Shown in pieces: positions 1 through 12,200 of a DNA stretch of 64,000 nucleotides. Position numbers and translations under genes: made by a program. Positions within the stretch are counted from its first letter, which is position 1. Each line of letters opens with the position of its first letter. The notes below the pieces were generated by a model that saw nothing but the letters and a program-made list of their open reading frames with translations, did no database searches and had not been told where the DNA came from. This DNA is from Eledone cirrhosa (Eukaryota; Mollusca; Cephalopoda; Octopoda; Eledonidae), in the NCBI GenBank assembly GCA_964016885.1, contig OZ024743.1, forward strand, positions 77,264,606 through 77,328,605, in the 5' to 3' direction.

Positions 1-278
1 CTTTTTATGGTTTGACTCAATTCAGTTTTACCAATTTTTTAGTTATTCTTTGTTTGTTTAATTAATTTTCTTATAAATTCTAGCTGTTCTTTTGTTATTC
101 TAATAAACTTTCTTTACTTAGCATTTGTCTTTTATTTTGACTAAAAGAAGCCAAAACATTAGAAACCACGAGCATTATGTAACAATGGGATTTTAGAATT
201 CACTTATCCAGATATTTCACTTAACCGGATCTTTATCTAACTGTTTGGTTTTGACCATCCGGATAAGCGAAGATTCAC
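1..278. other. AP1G1 intron sequence, nothing recognised
   Basis: A+T-rich unique-looking intronic DNA. I found no exon with AP1G1 similarity and no element termini. Confidence 0.5.
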
Positions 279-416
279 TGTATTTAACATGTGTGTATGT
301 AGTATTTAACATGTGAAGGCAGTATTTAACGTGCGTATGTACTATTTAACATGTGTGTATCTACTATTTAACATATGACGACAGTATTTAACATGTGTAT
401 GTAGTATTTAACATAT
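279..416. repeat. Short tandem array with TATTTAACATGTG core
   Basis: About seven imperfect units carry TATTTAACATRTG with variable spacers (GTGTATGTAG or AAGGCAG types). It runs directly into the following 35-bp minisatellite. Confidence 0.75.
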
Positions 417-1899
417 GAAGGTGTGTGGCCTTATGGTAGGGTGTAGTTTGTGAAGGTGTGTGGCCTAAATGGTAAGGTGTAGTTTGTGAAGATGTGTGAC
501 CTAATGGTAGGGTGTAGTTTGTGAAGGTGTATGGCCTAATGGTAGGGTGTAGTTTGTGAAGGTGTATGGCCTAATGGTAGGGTGTAGCCTAATGGTTAGG
601 ATGTTTGTGAAGGTGTATGGCCTAATGGTAGGGTGTAGTTTGTGAAGATGTATGGCCTAATGGTAGGGTGTGGTTTGTGAAGATGTGTGACCTAATGGTA
701 GGGTGTAGTTTGTGAAGGTGTATGACCTAATGGTAGGGTGTAGTTTGTGAAGGTGTATGACCTAATGGTAGGGTGTAGTTTGTGAAGGTGTGTGGCCTTA
801 TGGTAGGGTGTAGTTTGTGAAGGTGTGTGGCCTAATGGTAGGGTGTAGTTTGTGAAGGTGTGTGGCCTAATGGTAGGGTGTAGTTTGTGAAGGTGTATGG
901 CCTAATGGTAGGGTGTAGTTTGTGAAGGTGTGTGGCCTAATGGTAGGGTGTAGTTTGTGAAGGTGTATGGCCTAATGGTAGGGTGTAGTTTGTGAAGGTG
1001 TGTGGCCTAATGGTTAGGATGTAGTTTGTGAAGATGTGTGACCTCATGGTAGGGTGTGGTTTGTGAAGATGTGTGACCTAATGGTAGGGTGTAGTTTGTG
1101 AAGGTGTATGGCCTAATGGTAGGGTGTAGTTTGTGAAGGTGTGTGGCCTAATGGTAGGGTGTAGTTTGTGAAGGTGTATGGCCTAATGGTAGGGTGTAGT
1201 TTGTGAATGTGTGTGGCCTAATGGTAGGGTGTAGTTTGTGAAGGTGTATGGCCTAATGGTAGGGTGTAGTTTGTGAAGGTGTGTGGCCTAATGGTTAGGA
1301 TGTAGTTTGTGAAGATGTGTGACCTCATGGTAGGGTGTAGTTTGTGAAGGTGTATGGCCTAATGGTAGGGTGTAGTTTGTGAAGGTGTGTGGCCTAATGG
1401 TAGGGTGTAGTTTGTGAAGGTGTATGGCCTAATGGTAGGGTGTAGTTTGTGAAGATGTGTGACCTCATGGTAGGGTGTAGTTTGTGAAGGTGTATGGCCT
1501 AATGGTAGGGTGTAGTTTGTGAAGGTGTGTGGCCTAATGGTAGGGTGTAGTTTGTGAAGGTGTATGGCCTAATGGTAGGGTGTAGTTTGTGAAGGTGTGT
1601 GGCCTAATGGTAGGGTGTAGTTTGTGAAGGTGTATGACCTAATGGTAGGGTGTAGTTTGTGAAGGTGTGTGGCCTAATGGTAGGGTGTAGTTTGTGAGGG
1701 TGTATGGCCTAATGATAGGGTGTAGTTTGTGAAGATGTGTGACCTAATAGTAGGGTGTAGTTTGTGAAGGTGTGTGGCCTAATGGTAGGGTGTAGTTTGT
1801 GAAGGTGTGTGGCCTAGTGGTAGGGTGTAGTTTGTGAAGGTGTATGGCCTAATGGTAGGGTGTAGTTTGTGAAGGTGTATGGCCTAATGGTTAGGATGT
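417..1899. repeat. 35-bp minisatellite, about 42 copies
   Basis: The unit is GGCCTAATGGTAGGGTGTAG followed by TTTGTGAAGGTGTGT, with few variant positions (GTAT/GTGT, AAGG/AAGA, GGCC/GACC). The final copy flows into the tRNA-like head of a SINE at 1881, and the unit itself contains that SINE's 5' head GGCCTAATGGTTAGG. Confidence 0.95.
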
Positions 1900-2140
1900 T
1901 TACTGTACAATCTTAATGTCACCAGTTCAATTCCTAGACAGGCTGCTGTGTTGTGTTCTTGAATAAGACACTTTATTTCACACTGCTCCAGTAGACTCAG
2001 CTGAGAGTGAGTACCAACAGAGCTGGAGAGTTAATCCTGCAGTGGACTGGTGTCCTATCCAGGGAGAGTCTTGTACTTTCAATTGCTTAATGCCAAGGAA
2101 ACCGGGGATAAGCACCGACCTGATAAGCCTTCAGCTTAGA
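1881..2140 (+). mobile_element. tRNA-derived SINE (family 1, divergent copy)
   Basis: The head GGCCTAATGGTTAGG resembles a pol III A box and CCAGTTCAATTCCT a B box about 40 bp further on. It is followed by the family-1 body segment with CACTTTATTTCACACTGCTCC. The 3' part differs from the long copies at 9781 and 43350. Confidence 0.75.
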
Positions 2141-2337
2141 ACAGTATTTAATATAATCAAAAATGTTGTTTCAGTGTCCATTTTCTATGTTGTTATGTGT
2201 TGGCCGGATGTGGAATACAGCATTTTATAATGAATCTCTAACCTTCATCATATTTCTGAGCCTGTAATTCTGCCTTCGCCCTAAATCTTCTTGATTCAGT
2301 TCTGCCTCAACCACTTCTTAATACATGATCATTTATA

Positions 2338-2841
2338 AACCCTTTCAATATCAAACCATCTGAAACTGCCTCTAGTTCTGTGATATAGAACTGTTTATTG
2401 TAAAGTGTTTATATTTGTCTAAAAACTTTCTATAATAATTATATGTAAAAAGCTTTATGTTCCAAATATCTGACCATGGTTTTACACCTGGAAAGTTCCC
2501 CTCTGAAGCACAAGCCTGGGCATGGTGTGTTTGTGGAAGAACAGCAGTCACCCATGCATACCAGCCTCCCCTCACCATACCACCGATGTTGTCCACAGGA
2601 AAGGCAATGACCAATACAGCTTGGCACCGGTGGCATCGCAACTCATTTCTACAGCTGAGTAAACTGGAGCAACGTGAAATGAAGTGTCTTGCTCAAGAAC
2701 ACAACACACTGCCAAATCCAGGATTTGAACTCACAATTGTAAGATTGTGAGCTCAACATTCTAACCACTAAATCCTTCCAAATACTTGATTATTTTCGAA
2801 ATTATTTGAATATGCTAGGCAATGTTTTTCAAAAGGGTTAA
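2338..2841. mobile_element. piggyBac-type MITE (family B) interrupted by a SINE
   Basis: The left end reads CCCTTTCAATATC and the right end reads AAAAGGG followed by TTAA at 2838-2841. The flank at the left end is degenerate (ATAA). Internal sequence near the right end (TTGATTATTTTCGAAATTAT) matches the copy at 7398-7645. A minus-strand SINE separates the two halves. Confidence 0.6.
2490..2785 (-). mobile_element. tRNA-derived SINE, minus strand
   Basis: In reverse orientation the B-box complement is GGATTTGAACTCACA at 2721-2735 and the A-box complement CTAACCACTAAATCC is at 2761-2775. The body CTGAGTAAACTGGAGCA is shared with family 1. The distal body (about 2490-2640) is not shared with the other copies here. 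Confidence 0.7.
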
Positions 2842-3153
2842 GATATGTAAAGAAACCCCAGAGAATACAACATCCCTGTAAAACTAACAAAATTGTAAAA
2901 ACTCATTTATTGAAAATTATTAAAAAGTCAAAGTTATTCACTTCAATAGTAGTTTGATTAAACTCTGTACAACTTTAGCAATATGAAAAACTTGTAACTT
3001 CAGGAATACAGAAGTGATATTGTTATTGAATGTTTTATTTTGTTATTTGAGAAAGAATCTTTGCATTTAACTTTCTTTTGTAATTTAAAAAAATATTTTC
3101 TATTTCTGAATTTTCTTTTGTTAATTGAAAGTAATCTTAAATCTTCTTTTTAG

Positions 3154-3209
3154 GTTTTGGCTGTAAATATTTTGGGTAGATTCCTTTTGAATAGTGACAA
3201 AAATATTCG
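3154..3209 (+). CDS. AP1G1: AP1G1 visible exon 1 (trunk)
   Basis: Acceptor TAG ends at 3153 and donor GTATGT starts at 3210. It encodes [18 protein letters not shown] plus two bases of an Arg codon completed by the next exon. This is the conserved [12 protein letters not shown] helix of the gamma-adaptin trunk. The upstream exon is not found in 1-3150. Confidence 0.95.
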
Positions 3210-6200
3210 GTATGTAAATATTTCCTCTGACGTTATTCTACATTATAATGTTCAGATTAAGAATTGATTTATTATAGACAGCTCATTATGTTTGAACAAG
3301 ATTCTGTATTGGATAATGATAGAGATTGCGAGATTTACTTCTATCATCATCATCATCATCATCATCGTTTTACGTCCGTTCTTCCACGCTAGCATGTGTT
3401 AGACGGGTTGTCCTGTTGTGGGCAGTGTCCAGTCGGCTGACCTTGTCTTGCTCATACAGGAACTGATTCTAGCTTGATTTCTACAGCTGGATGCCCTTCC
3501 TAACACCAACCTCATTTACAGTGAGTGCTGGGTGCTTTTTTCCGTGGCACCTACACGTCCACTTTACAGTGTGGGTTGGGTGCTTTTTTTTCGTGGCACA
3601 TCCACAACCACTTTGCAGTGGGAGGGTGTGGGGGCATAGTGAAAATGAAATACAAAATAGTAACTCTAAGAGTCTACAAAATATTGATTTGGTGCTAAAA
3701 AGATGCACCCAGGCGGATGCATTTCCCTGGAAGCACTTCATCCAAAACAAGAATTCACATTGCATAACGCACAAACTTGTTCAATGAGAAACACTCTGTA
3801 AGGTGGTTGGTGATAGGAGGGGAATTCTATCACAGAAAACCTACCAAACAAAGGGTTGAGAGGACCCTTCAGCTGTGTCAAAGACATAACAACCTTCCTA
3901 GTACTGGTGTGATGATAAATTGCACTTGGTAGAGCATGAAATCATTTGTGAGATGCAGGCTCCACCCGACCCATCTGTGAGGTCAGTAACCCCACTTGAA
4001 TAGTGACTTGGTCTGTGAAGACCTAGCCAACCATTTCTACCAACAAAATGTAGGTTAAATTCTGCTGCTGATGATGATTCCCATCAAGGATAATTTTACA
4101 AAGAATTATACTCTAAGAATGTGGTGTATGTATGTATGTATGTGTGTGAGATGATTCTATTGACATTTTTGCTTTAAATTTTATAGTATTGATTTTCACT
4201 AAAAGCTTATTTTTGAATGATATTGTTTTACTTGTTTCAGATATGTTGCATTAAACACACTACTGCGAGTTGTGTATGCTGATCATAATGCTGTGCAGCG
4301 ACACCGGACCACAATTGTGGACTGCTTGAGAGACCCTGATATTTCTATTCGAAAGTAAGTTAAACATTTCACTTTTGTTATTTTTGGCTTTGTGGTTTAG
4401 TCTAAGGAGGAAAAACAGTGGCAATTACGGCATTTTACAGACCCTCAAAGAAAGTGAGGAGAAGGTGGAGCTGATCTAGATGTTTATAATAGAATGGACT
4501 CTGCTAAGGGCATCTGTGGGCCCAGTGAAGCTATTAAATTAAGCTACAGATTAAGTCTACCTCCCTAAAACAGATACAGTCTAATAGGTTTCCATATATC
4601 CACTTTGACTTACAAAACTTGGCTCAACTCAAAAGTGTTGTCAAGATACTTGCCCAAGGTGTCACACAGTGGAACTAAACTGAGAATCACATCTTCCCAC
4701 TAGTGATTACCTTCAACGAACAGGACTGAGGCAAATGGTTCATTATGGTTGTTGTCTTACTGACTGATTGCAAGTGAGCTGGGTATGAACCATGACAGCG
4801 TTTGGAAGATTAACTGAAGATTTGGGTCTGCGGAAGATCTGCACAAAGATGGTGCCAAAGCTGCAGGACCAGGGGAAGTGGCGCATGTAGTTATGTCTGG
4901 ACATCCTCGGGTGCCTTGAATCCAAACCAGACTGGCTGGGGAGAGTCATCAGCAGTGATGAGTCATGGATCTTTGAGTACAACCTGGAGATCAAGTGCCA
5001 GAGCCACCAAGAGGGCTGTGATACCTGAGCTATGGAAAAAACCCCAGAGAATTCTTTCAGGAGTGTATGGAGGCATGACAGAGAAGGATGGTAACGTCCA
5101 TTAAGGGTGTTATTTCAAAGGGGAAAACTTGTAGTTTAGATTTGAAATATTTTTATTGTGTCCTTAATCCTGTTTCTTTTCTGACACACCTCGTACATAC
5201 AAAAGCCATAATTTGCAGGCTTATATTTTTAATTTGAAACTTATATTTTTTAGACGTGCTATGGAACTATGTTTTGCTCTCATCAGTAGCTCCAATGTAC
5301 GAGGAATGGTTAAAGAGCTGCTTACATTTCTGGAAACCTGTGATGCCGAATTTAAAGCAGACTGTTGTTCCAACATAGTACTGGCTGCTGAAAAGTTAGT
5401 TTTATTCTTTTAATTTTCTTACAATTTTTTTTTTATTTATTCAACTCAGTTCTTTAACTCATCATCATCTCACATCTTATAAATACATTTTAACACATGT
5501 TACTCTTCTTGCAGTAATTCCATTTGATTGTGAATAATGTAAACCGGTTTTATTAGGATTAAATTAAAGCTAAGTCACTGAGAACAGTTTTGAAATGATT
5601 CAGTCAGTGGTTCGGTTAAATTTGGTTGTAATAAGAATCTGAACCATTCAACAATCATTTCTTTTGAAGGTCAACTGATGACATTATTGGACATATTACA
5701 AAGCTCAACATTTACTTCTTCAGTTTCCAGGAGTTTACCATTATAGAAAGTTTTCATATGACCATCATTCCTGCTTACTTGTCTCTTGTCAATAATTGTT
5801 TAGAAGATTGTCATTCGTGCTGTAGCATATTTACTAATGGTTCTATTAGTGCTTGAATGACATATTTTAAAGTTGGACAATATCTTATTCTGGAAAATTT
5901 TTGATGGCCATACAAATATAACATTAAGAATGTCTTATGAAACTGTAGCTCCAGTTTAGTATTACTGCCAAAGAAATATTAAACAACTAGATATATATCT
6001 CACACAGGTAATAATACAGCTGGAATTGTATAGAGGGAACAGGGTATATTTGTTTATGACGAGAAACAAAGAACGACACAAATTTTAGTTGTGAACAAAA
6101 TACAAAATCAATCCTTCAAACATTGAATACCATTCCTTATTTTATTGATCCAAGGACAAATATTGCAAATAGTGTTAGATACAGTTTTTGATTAATGAAA

Positions 6201-9200
6201 GGAATTAAAGCCATTGTTTCCTGGAAATATGATATTATTGCTATGTTGAATACATTATACTTACATGTGACAGGGATCAAAGCTATTATTTATGGTGGCT
6301 GTCAATTCAATATCAAGCTTAGATATTCAGTTGAATAAAATCTCTGGATTTAACCTTTTAGCATTTACTTTACTCTATATTTACTATTATATTTTCACAG
6401 TAAAAGCTGAATCTCTCAATTATCTCACATAATATCGAATCTATGAGATTTTTATGTTATTTATTTTGAGAACAATACCTTAACATCAGTATGAGTGGCT
6501 AGTTATGGCCAATTTGAACAGAAAGAGGTGAGAGAATTCTGGCCAGATACAGCTGGTTTAAATGCTAAAGGATTAAAGGGATGATTCCTTAAGCCATGCT
6601 AGCATGGAAAATGGACATTAAGCAATGATGATAATGTATATTCCTCCAACTTATAAAAATACAATATCAAAACAACCATTGATGCTTTTGAAAACTATAT
6701 TTTTATATATTTAAGAAATAAAACTATTTGAACTTTTTTAAAGATTCATTTTCAAAGTTATTTATAAAAGACTAGCAGAAAAACCACCCTACAGGTTTTT
6801 TTCTGCTAGCATGTGTAGTGTGTATATTGATATTATACGCAAGTATATACATGTAGCTATGATACATCAAATGAAATCGTAATTGACAATATACACAGAA
6901 ATTGAATGAAGACTGTGTTACACTGTCTTCTGTAATCAGTAACGTGATACATTTTAAAAAAGACGATATTATATATAAACTGCATTTGGAAAAAATTAGC
7001 GACGGAAATATATGCGATTATAAGTGTTATAATATGACGGCCGCTAACTGGAAGTGTTGACATTTGAAAATTTTAAAGAAGTGAATTTTAAAGGTCTTTA
7101 AATAAGCTATAAAATATATTTAATCAACAGCCACGAAATTTAGCACATAAATTATGTAATATTCATTCATTATTTATTCAAAGTAATCCAACTTATTTTA
7201 CAAACGGGGTAAAAAAAATATATTCTGGATGCAGTCCCGCACTCCTTTCTTTATTATAGTTAAGATTTATCATCTTTAATGTTTGGTTTAAATGTTTACA
7301 GGTATGCACCAAACAAACGATGGCATATTGATACTGTGGTAAAAGTTTTGACAACGGTTAGTATTGCATTTCTCTTGACTTTGTAAGATTTTACTGTTTA
7401 ACCCTTTTGATACCAATCTCCCTGAAACCACCCTCAATCGATGGTACAGAACTTCTCATTTTAAAATGTTTCTACTTATATATTAAATCCTTTCATCATA
7501 ATTTTATTTTTAAAATGTTTAAGTAATGTTCTAAATATCAGTTTACTAATTAAAAGATTTAATTGTTTTATTAAATTCCTCTACATGTTTGATTATTTTC
7601 AAAATTAATTGAAATACATAGGCAATATTGTAATGAAAGGATTAATTGACATCAAATTATATTACTTAATATGTCGTGTTGTTGCAGTGCTGGCTACCTC
7701 CCATGCCATGCTGCTCTCACATGAGATCATAAAGCATGGCCTGGATGGCACAGGATTCCCTTCCCAGTAAAAGGCTATGGCAATCTTCCTGTTCCATGGG
7801 GACAGGCCCCTCATCTGGGATACCACATACTATGACACTTTCTCTAGTGTCAACCTGGTATGTTTGACTACCAGTCCAGGCTCTGCTACTCACCAGACTG
7901 AAGAGGGCAACCGTCCAAGTATCAGCCGCTCACTGATAGGTTTGTGGTTTAGCCTGTAGCTTTGAAGACTTCTGGAGTTCTTGGCCCCTGTACCACATCT
8001 CTACTCACTGCTATTGGAGTGGAGTTGGGTGTGATCCCATGTGGGGGACTGACTGTTTATATGAACTATCAAAATAAAAGATCTAGTTAAAGGCTATAAG
8101 ATTTATGAATATGTCACTGAAGTTTTAGTAACAACTCAACATGTAATGATTTAGCAGGAAATATCTAAAAAAAAAAAAAAAAAAAGAAAGGTTTTAGATG
8201 GTTATTGTATCTTTATTAGGGGACACATCATTGTGAACATTTGCAGGAAACTTAGACTTCAATTATTTTTTTATGTGATACAGTCATAGTGCAGTTTTAT
8301 ACTTTTCAAGATTGTCTTGCTAATGTGGTTTCATTTGGTACAGGACATTAAGAATTAATAAAGGAGAATATAATGATTAAGGAGCTAAAATTTGTTAAGT
8401 TATTAAAAGTGATTGTACTCACTTATTTTAAAACAAAAGTTAAAATAAAATATTTTCATTATTATTAGGGTGGTGAATTGGCAATATCGGTAGAGGGTTG
8501 GACGCCATGCTAGGGCGGTGAATTGGCAGTATCGGTAGAGGGTTGGACGCCATGCTAGGGCGGTGAATTGGCAGTATCGGTAGAGGGTTGGACGCCATGC
8601 TAGGGCGGTGAATTGGCAGTATCGGTAGAGGGTTGGACGCCATGCTAGGGCGGTGAATTGGCAGTATCGGTAGAGGGTTGGACGCCATGCTAGGGCGGTG
8701 AATTGGCAGTATCGGTAGAGGGTTGGACGCCATGCTAGGGCGGTGAATTGGCAGTATCGGTAGAGGGTTGGACGCCATGCTAGGGCGGTGAATTGGCAGT
8801 ATCGGTAGAGGGTTGGACGTCATGTTAGGGCGGTGAATTGGCAGTATCGGTAGAGGGTTGGACGCCATGCTAGGGCGGTGAATTGGCAGTATCGGTAGAC
8901 GGTTGGACGCCATGCTAGGGCGGTGAATTGGCAGTATCGGTAGAGGGTTGGACGCCATGCTAGGGCGATGAATTGGCAGTATCGGTAGAGGGTTGGACGC
9001 CATGCTAGGGCGATGAATTGGCAGTATCGGTAGAGGGTTGGACGCCATGCTAGGGTGGTGGATTGGCAGTATCGGTAAAGGGTTGGACGCCTTGCTAGGG
9101 CGGTGAATTGGCAGTATCAGTAGAGGGTTGGACGCCATGCTTTCTAGCATAGTTATGTCCCTTTACGGTCTGAGTTCAAATCCCGGTTAACTTTGCCTTT

Positions 9201-12200
9201 CATCCTTACGGGGTCGATAAAATAAAGTACCAGTAATACACTGGGTAATTGCTGGCCTTGTGCCTAAAGTAGAAACGATTACCCCCCCCCCCTTTTTTTT
9301 TTCTTTTCCTACTCTCCCCTCCTCTCAAGACATGTGAACATCTCACTGCAGTTGTAACAACTAAAAACAATGTTCTGTTTACCTCAATGTCTACTCTGAA
9401 ATAAAGACAATATAATCTCTCATTCTGCCTAACTCAAGAAATATGTACCTCAGATGAAGGTTGTTCTCTAACATGCCCTTGGCTGTCATGTCTACAATTA
9501 AAGTTGGTTAGTATTAATCATTTTGATACCAACTCACCGAAAGCTATCAAACAAAACCACCCATTTTGAAGGGTTCCTATTTAAATATCTCCCAACATAA
9601 TTTGATATAAGAACCTTTCATTATGTTACAAACACCATGTTAATACGCACGCACGCACGCGCACACACACATTGTATAAAACATTTTTGTATTACAGCCC
9701 AACACTATATCCTAACAGTATGGACACTATATATATTATGTCATGATGTGCTAGCTGAGGAATAAGTTTTAACTATATGTGGAGGACATGGCTTAGTGGT
9801 TAGAGCATTGGCCTTGCAATCGAAAGGTTGTGAGTTCAATTCTCAGACTGGGTGATGTGTTCTTTCCTTGAGCAAGACACTTTATTTCACATTGCTCCAG
9901 TTTACTCAGCTGTACAAATGAGATGATAGGGACTGGGGTCCCTATTATTGCACTGCAAAGTGGTCGTGGAGGTGCCACGGAAAACAAAGCACCCAGCCCA
10001 CACCATAAAGTGGACGTGTAGGCGCCACGGAAAAAAAGCACCCAGCACTCACTGTAAATGAGGTTGGTGTTAGGAAGGGCATCCAGCTGTAGAAATCAAG
10101 CCTGAATCAGTTACCATCCCACCCTTGCAAGCAGGGAAAAGCAGACGTAAAATGATGATGATGGTGATACAGACACACAACTCTAGATATAGTTTCTCTC
10201 TATAGTAGTTATCTTCTCTCTATAGTAGTACTCTTCCCTCTATAGTAGTACTCTTCTCTCTATAGTAGTACTCTTCCCTCTATAGTAGTACTCTTCTCTC
10301 TACAGTCATACTCTTCTCTCTACAGTCATACTCTTCTCTCTACAGTCATACTCTTCTCTCTATAGTCGTACTCTTCTCTCTATAGTAGTACTCTTCCTTC
10401 TATAGTAGTACTCTTCCCTCTATAGTAGTACTCTTCCCTCTATAGTAGTACTCTTCCCTCTATAGTAGTACTCTTCCCTCTATAGTAGTACTCTTCCCTC
10501 TATAATAGTACTCTTCCCTCTATAGTAGTACTCTTCCCTCTATAGTAGTACTCTCCTCTCTATAATAGTACTCTCCTCTCTATAGTAGTACTCTTCTCTT
10601 GCACTAATTAGATTTTTACTGTGTTTTTTTTTTTGGACTTGGTAGTCTGCTAAAATTTCTGTTGACTTCTAAAGTTACCTAACAACTTAGATATGATGTA
10701 GACTATACTTGGGTCTGATTTAGGCACTAAGCCACCAATTAGAGGAGGTCCATGGGCTGTCAATTAAATCTACCCTGTACTTGATTGGTATTTTTATTGT
10801 ATTGACCCCTCAAAAGAATGAAAGTCAAAGTTGAACATGACTGGATTTGAAACCAGAATATAGGGGGTTGTTACAAAATATTACAGCTGATTTTCTATGG
10901 CACAGTAACATCTCTGCCCATCCACCACCCACATCCCTGCCCATCCACCACCCACATCCCTGTATATAACTGTAAACAATGTTCACAACATCCCTGTATA
11001 TATACTGTAAACAATGTTCACAACATCCCTCTATATATACTGTAAATAATGTTCACAACATCCCTCTATATATACTGTAAATAATGTTCACAACATCCCT
11101 GTATATATACTGTAAATAATGTTCACAACATCCCTCTATATATACTGTAAATAATGTTCACAACATCCCTCTATATATACTGTAAACAATGTTCACAACA
11201 TCCCTGTATATATACTGTAAATGTTCACAACATCCCTCTATATATACTGTAAACAATGTTCACAACATCCCTCTATATATACTGTAAACAATGTTCACAA
11301 GATCCCTCTATATATACTGTAAACAATGTTCACAAGATCCCTCTATATATACTGTAAATAATGTTCACAACATCCCTCTATATATACTGTAAACAATGTT
11401 CACAACATCCCTCTATATATACTGTAAACAATGTTCACAACATCCCTCTATATATACTGTAAACAATGTTCACAACATCCCTGTATATATACTGTAAACA
11501 AATTCACAAGATCCCTCTATATATACTGTAAACAATGTTCACACCATCCCTGTATATATACTGTAAATAATATTCACACCATCCCTGTATATATACTATA
11601 AACAATGTTCATAACATCCCTGTATATATACTGTAAATAATGTTCACAACATCCCTCTATATATACTGTAAACAATGTTCACAAGATCCCTCTATATATA
11701 CTGTAAATAATGTTCACAACATCCCTCTATATATACTGTAAACAATGTTCACACCATCCCTGTATGCACACTGTAAATAATGTTCACACCATCCCTGTAT
11801 ATATACTGTAAATAATGTTCACACCATCCCTGTATATATACTGTAAACAATGTTCATAACATGCCTGTATATATACTGTAAATAATGTTCACAACATCCC
11901 TCTATATATACTGTAAACAATGTTCACAAGATCCCTCTATATATACTGTAAATAATGTTCACACCATCCCTCTATATATATTGTAAACAATGTTCACAAC
12001 ATCCCTGTATATATACTGTAAATAATGTTCACACAACATCTCTCTATATATACTGTAAACAATGTTCACAACATCCCTCTATATATACTGTAAACAATGT
12101 TCACAACATCCCTGTATATATACTGTAAACAATGTTCACAATATCCCTTTATATATACTGTAAACAATGTTCACAACATCCCTCTATATATACTGTAAAT

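Noticed and set aside
1..3153. The exon preceding visible exon 1 of AP1G1.
   Set aside because: No sequence with an AG acceptor and gamma-adaptin residues preceding VLAVNILGR was found; the region is minisatellite, SINE and MITE.
8440..9150. A 236-codon minus-strand ORF made of a 15-residue repeat ([19 protein letters not shown]).
   Set aside because: It is the translation of the 45-bp minisatellite, open only because 45 is a multiple of 3. No start context, splice sites or unique sequence.
9789..9850. A possible tRNA gene (A and B boxes with proper spacing).
   Set aside because: The sequence is the head of a SINE with the same body and tail in several copies; it does not close a clean acceptor stem.
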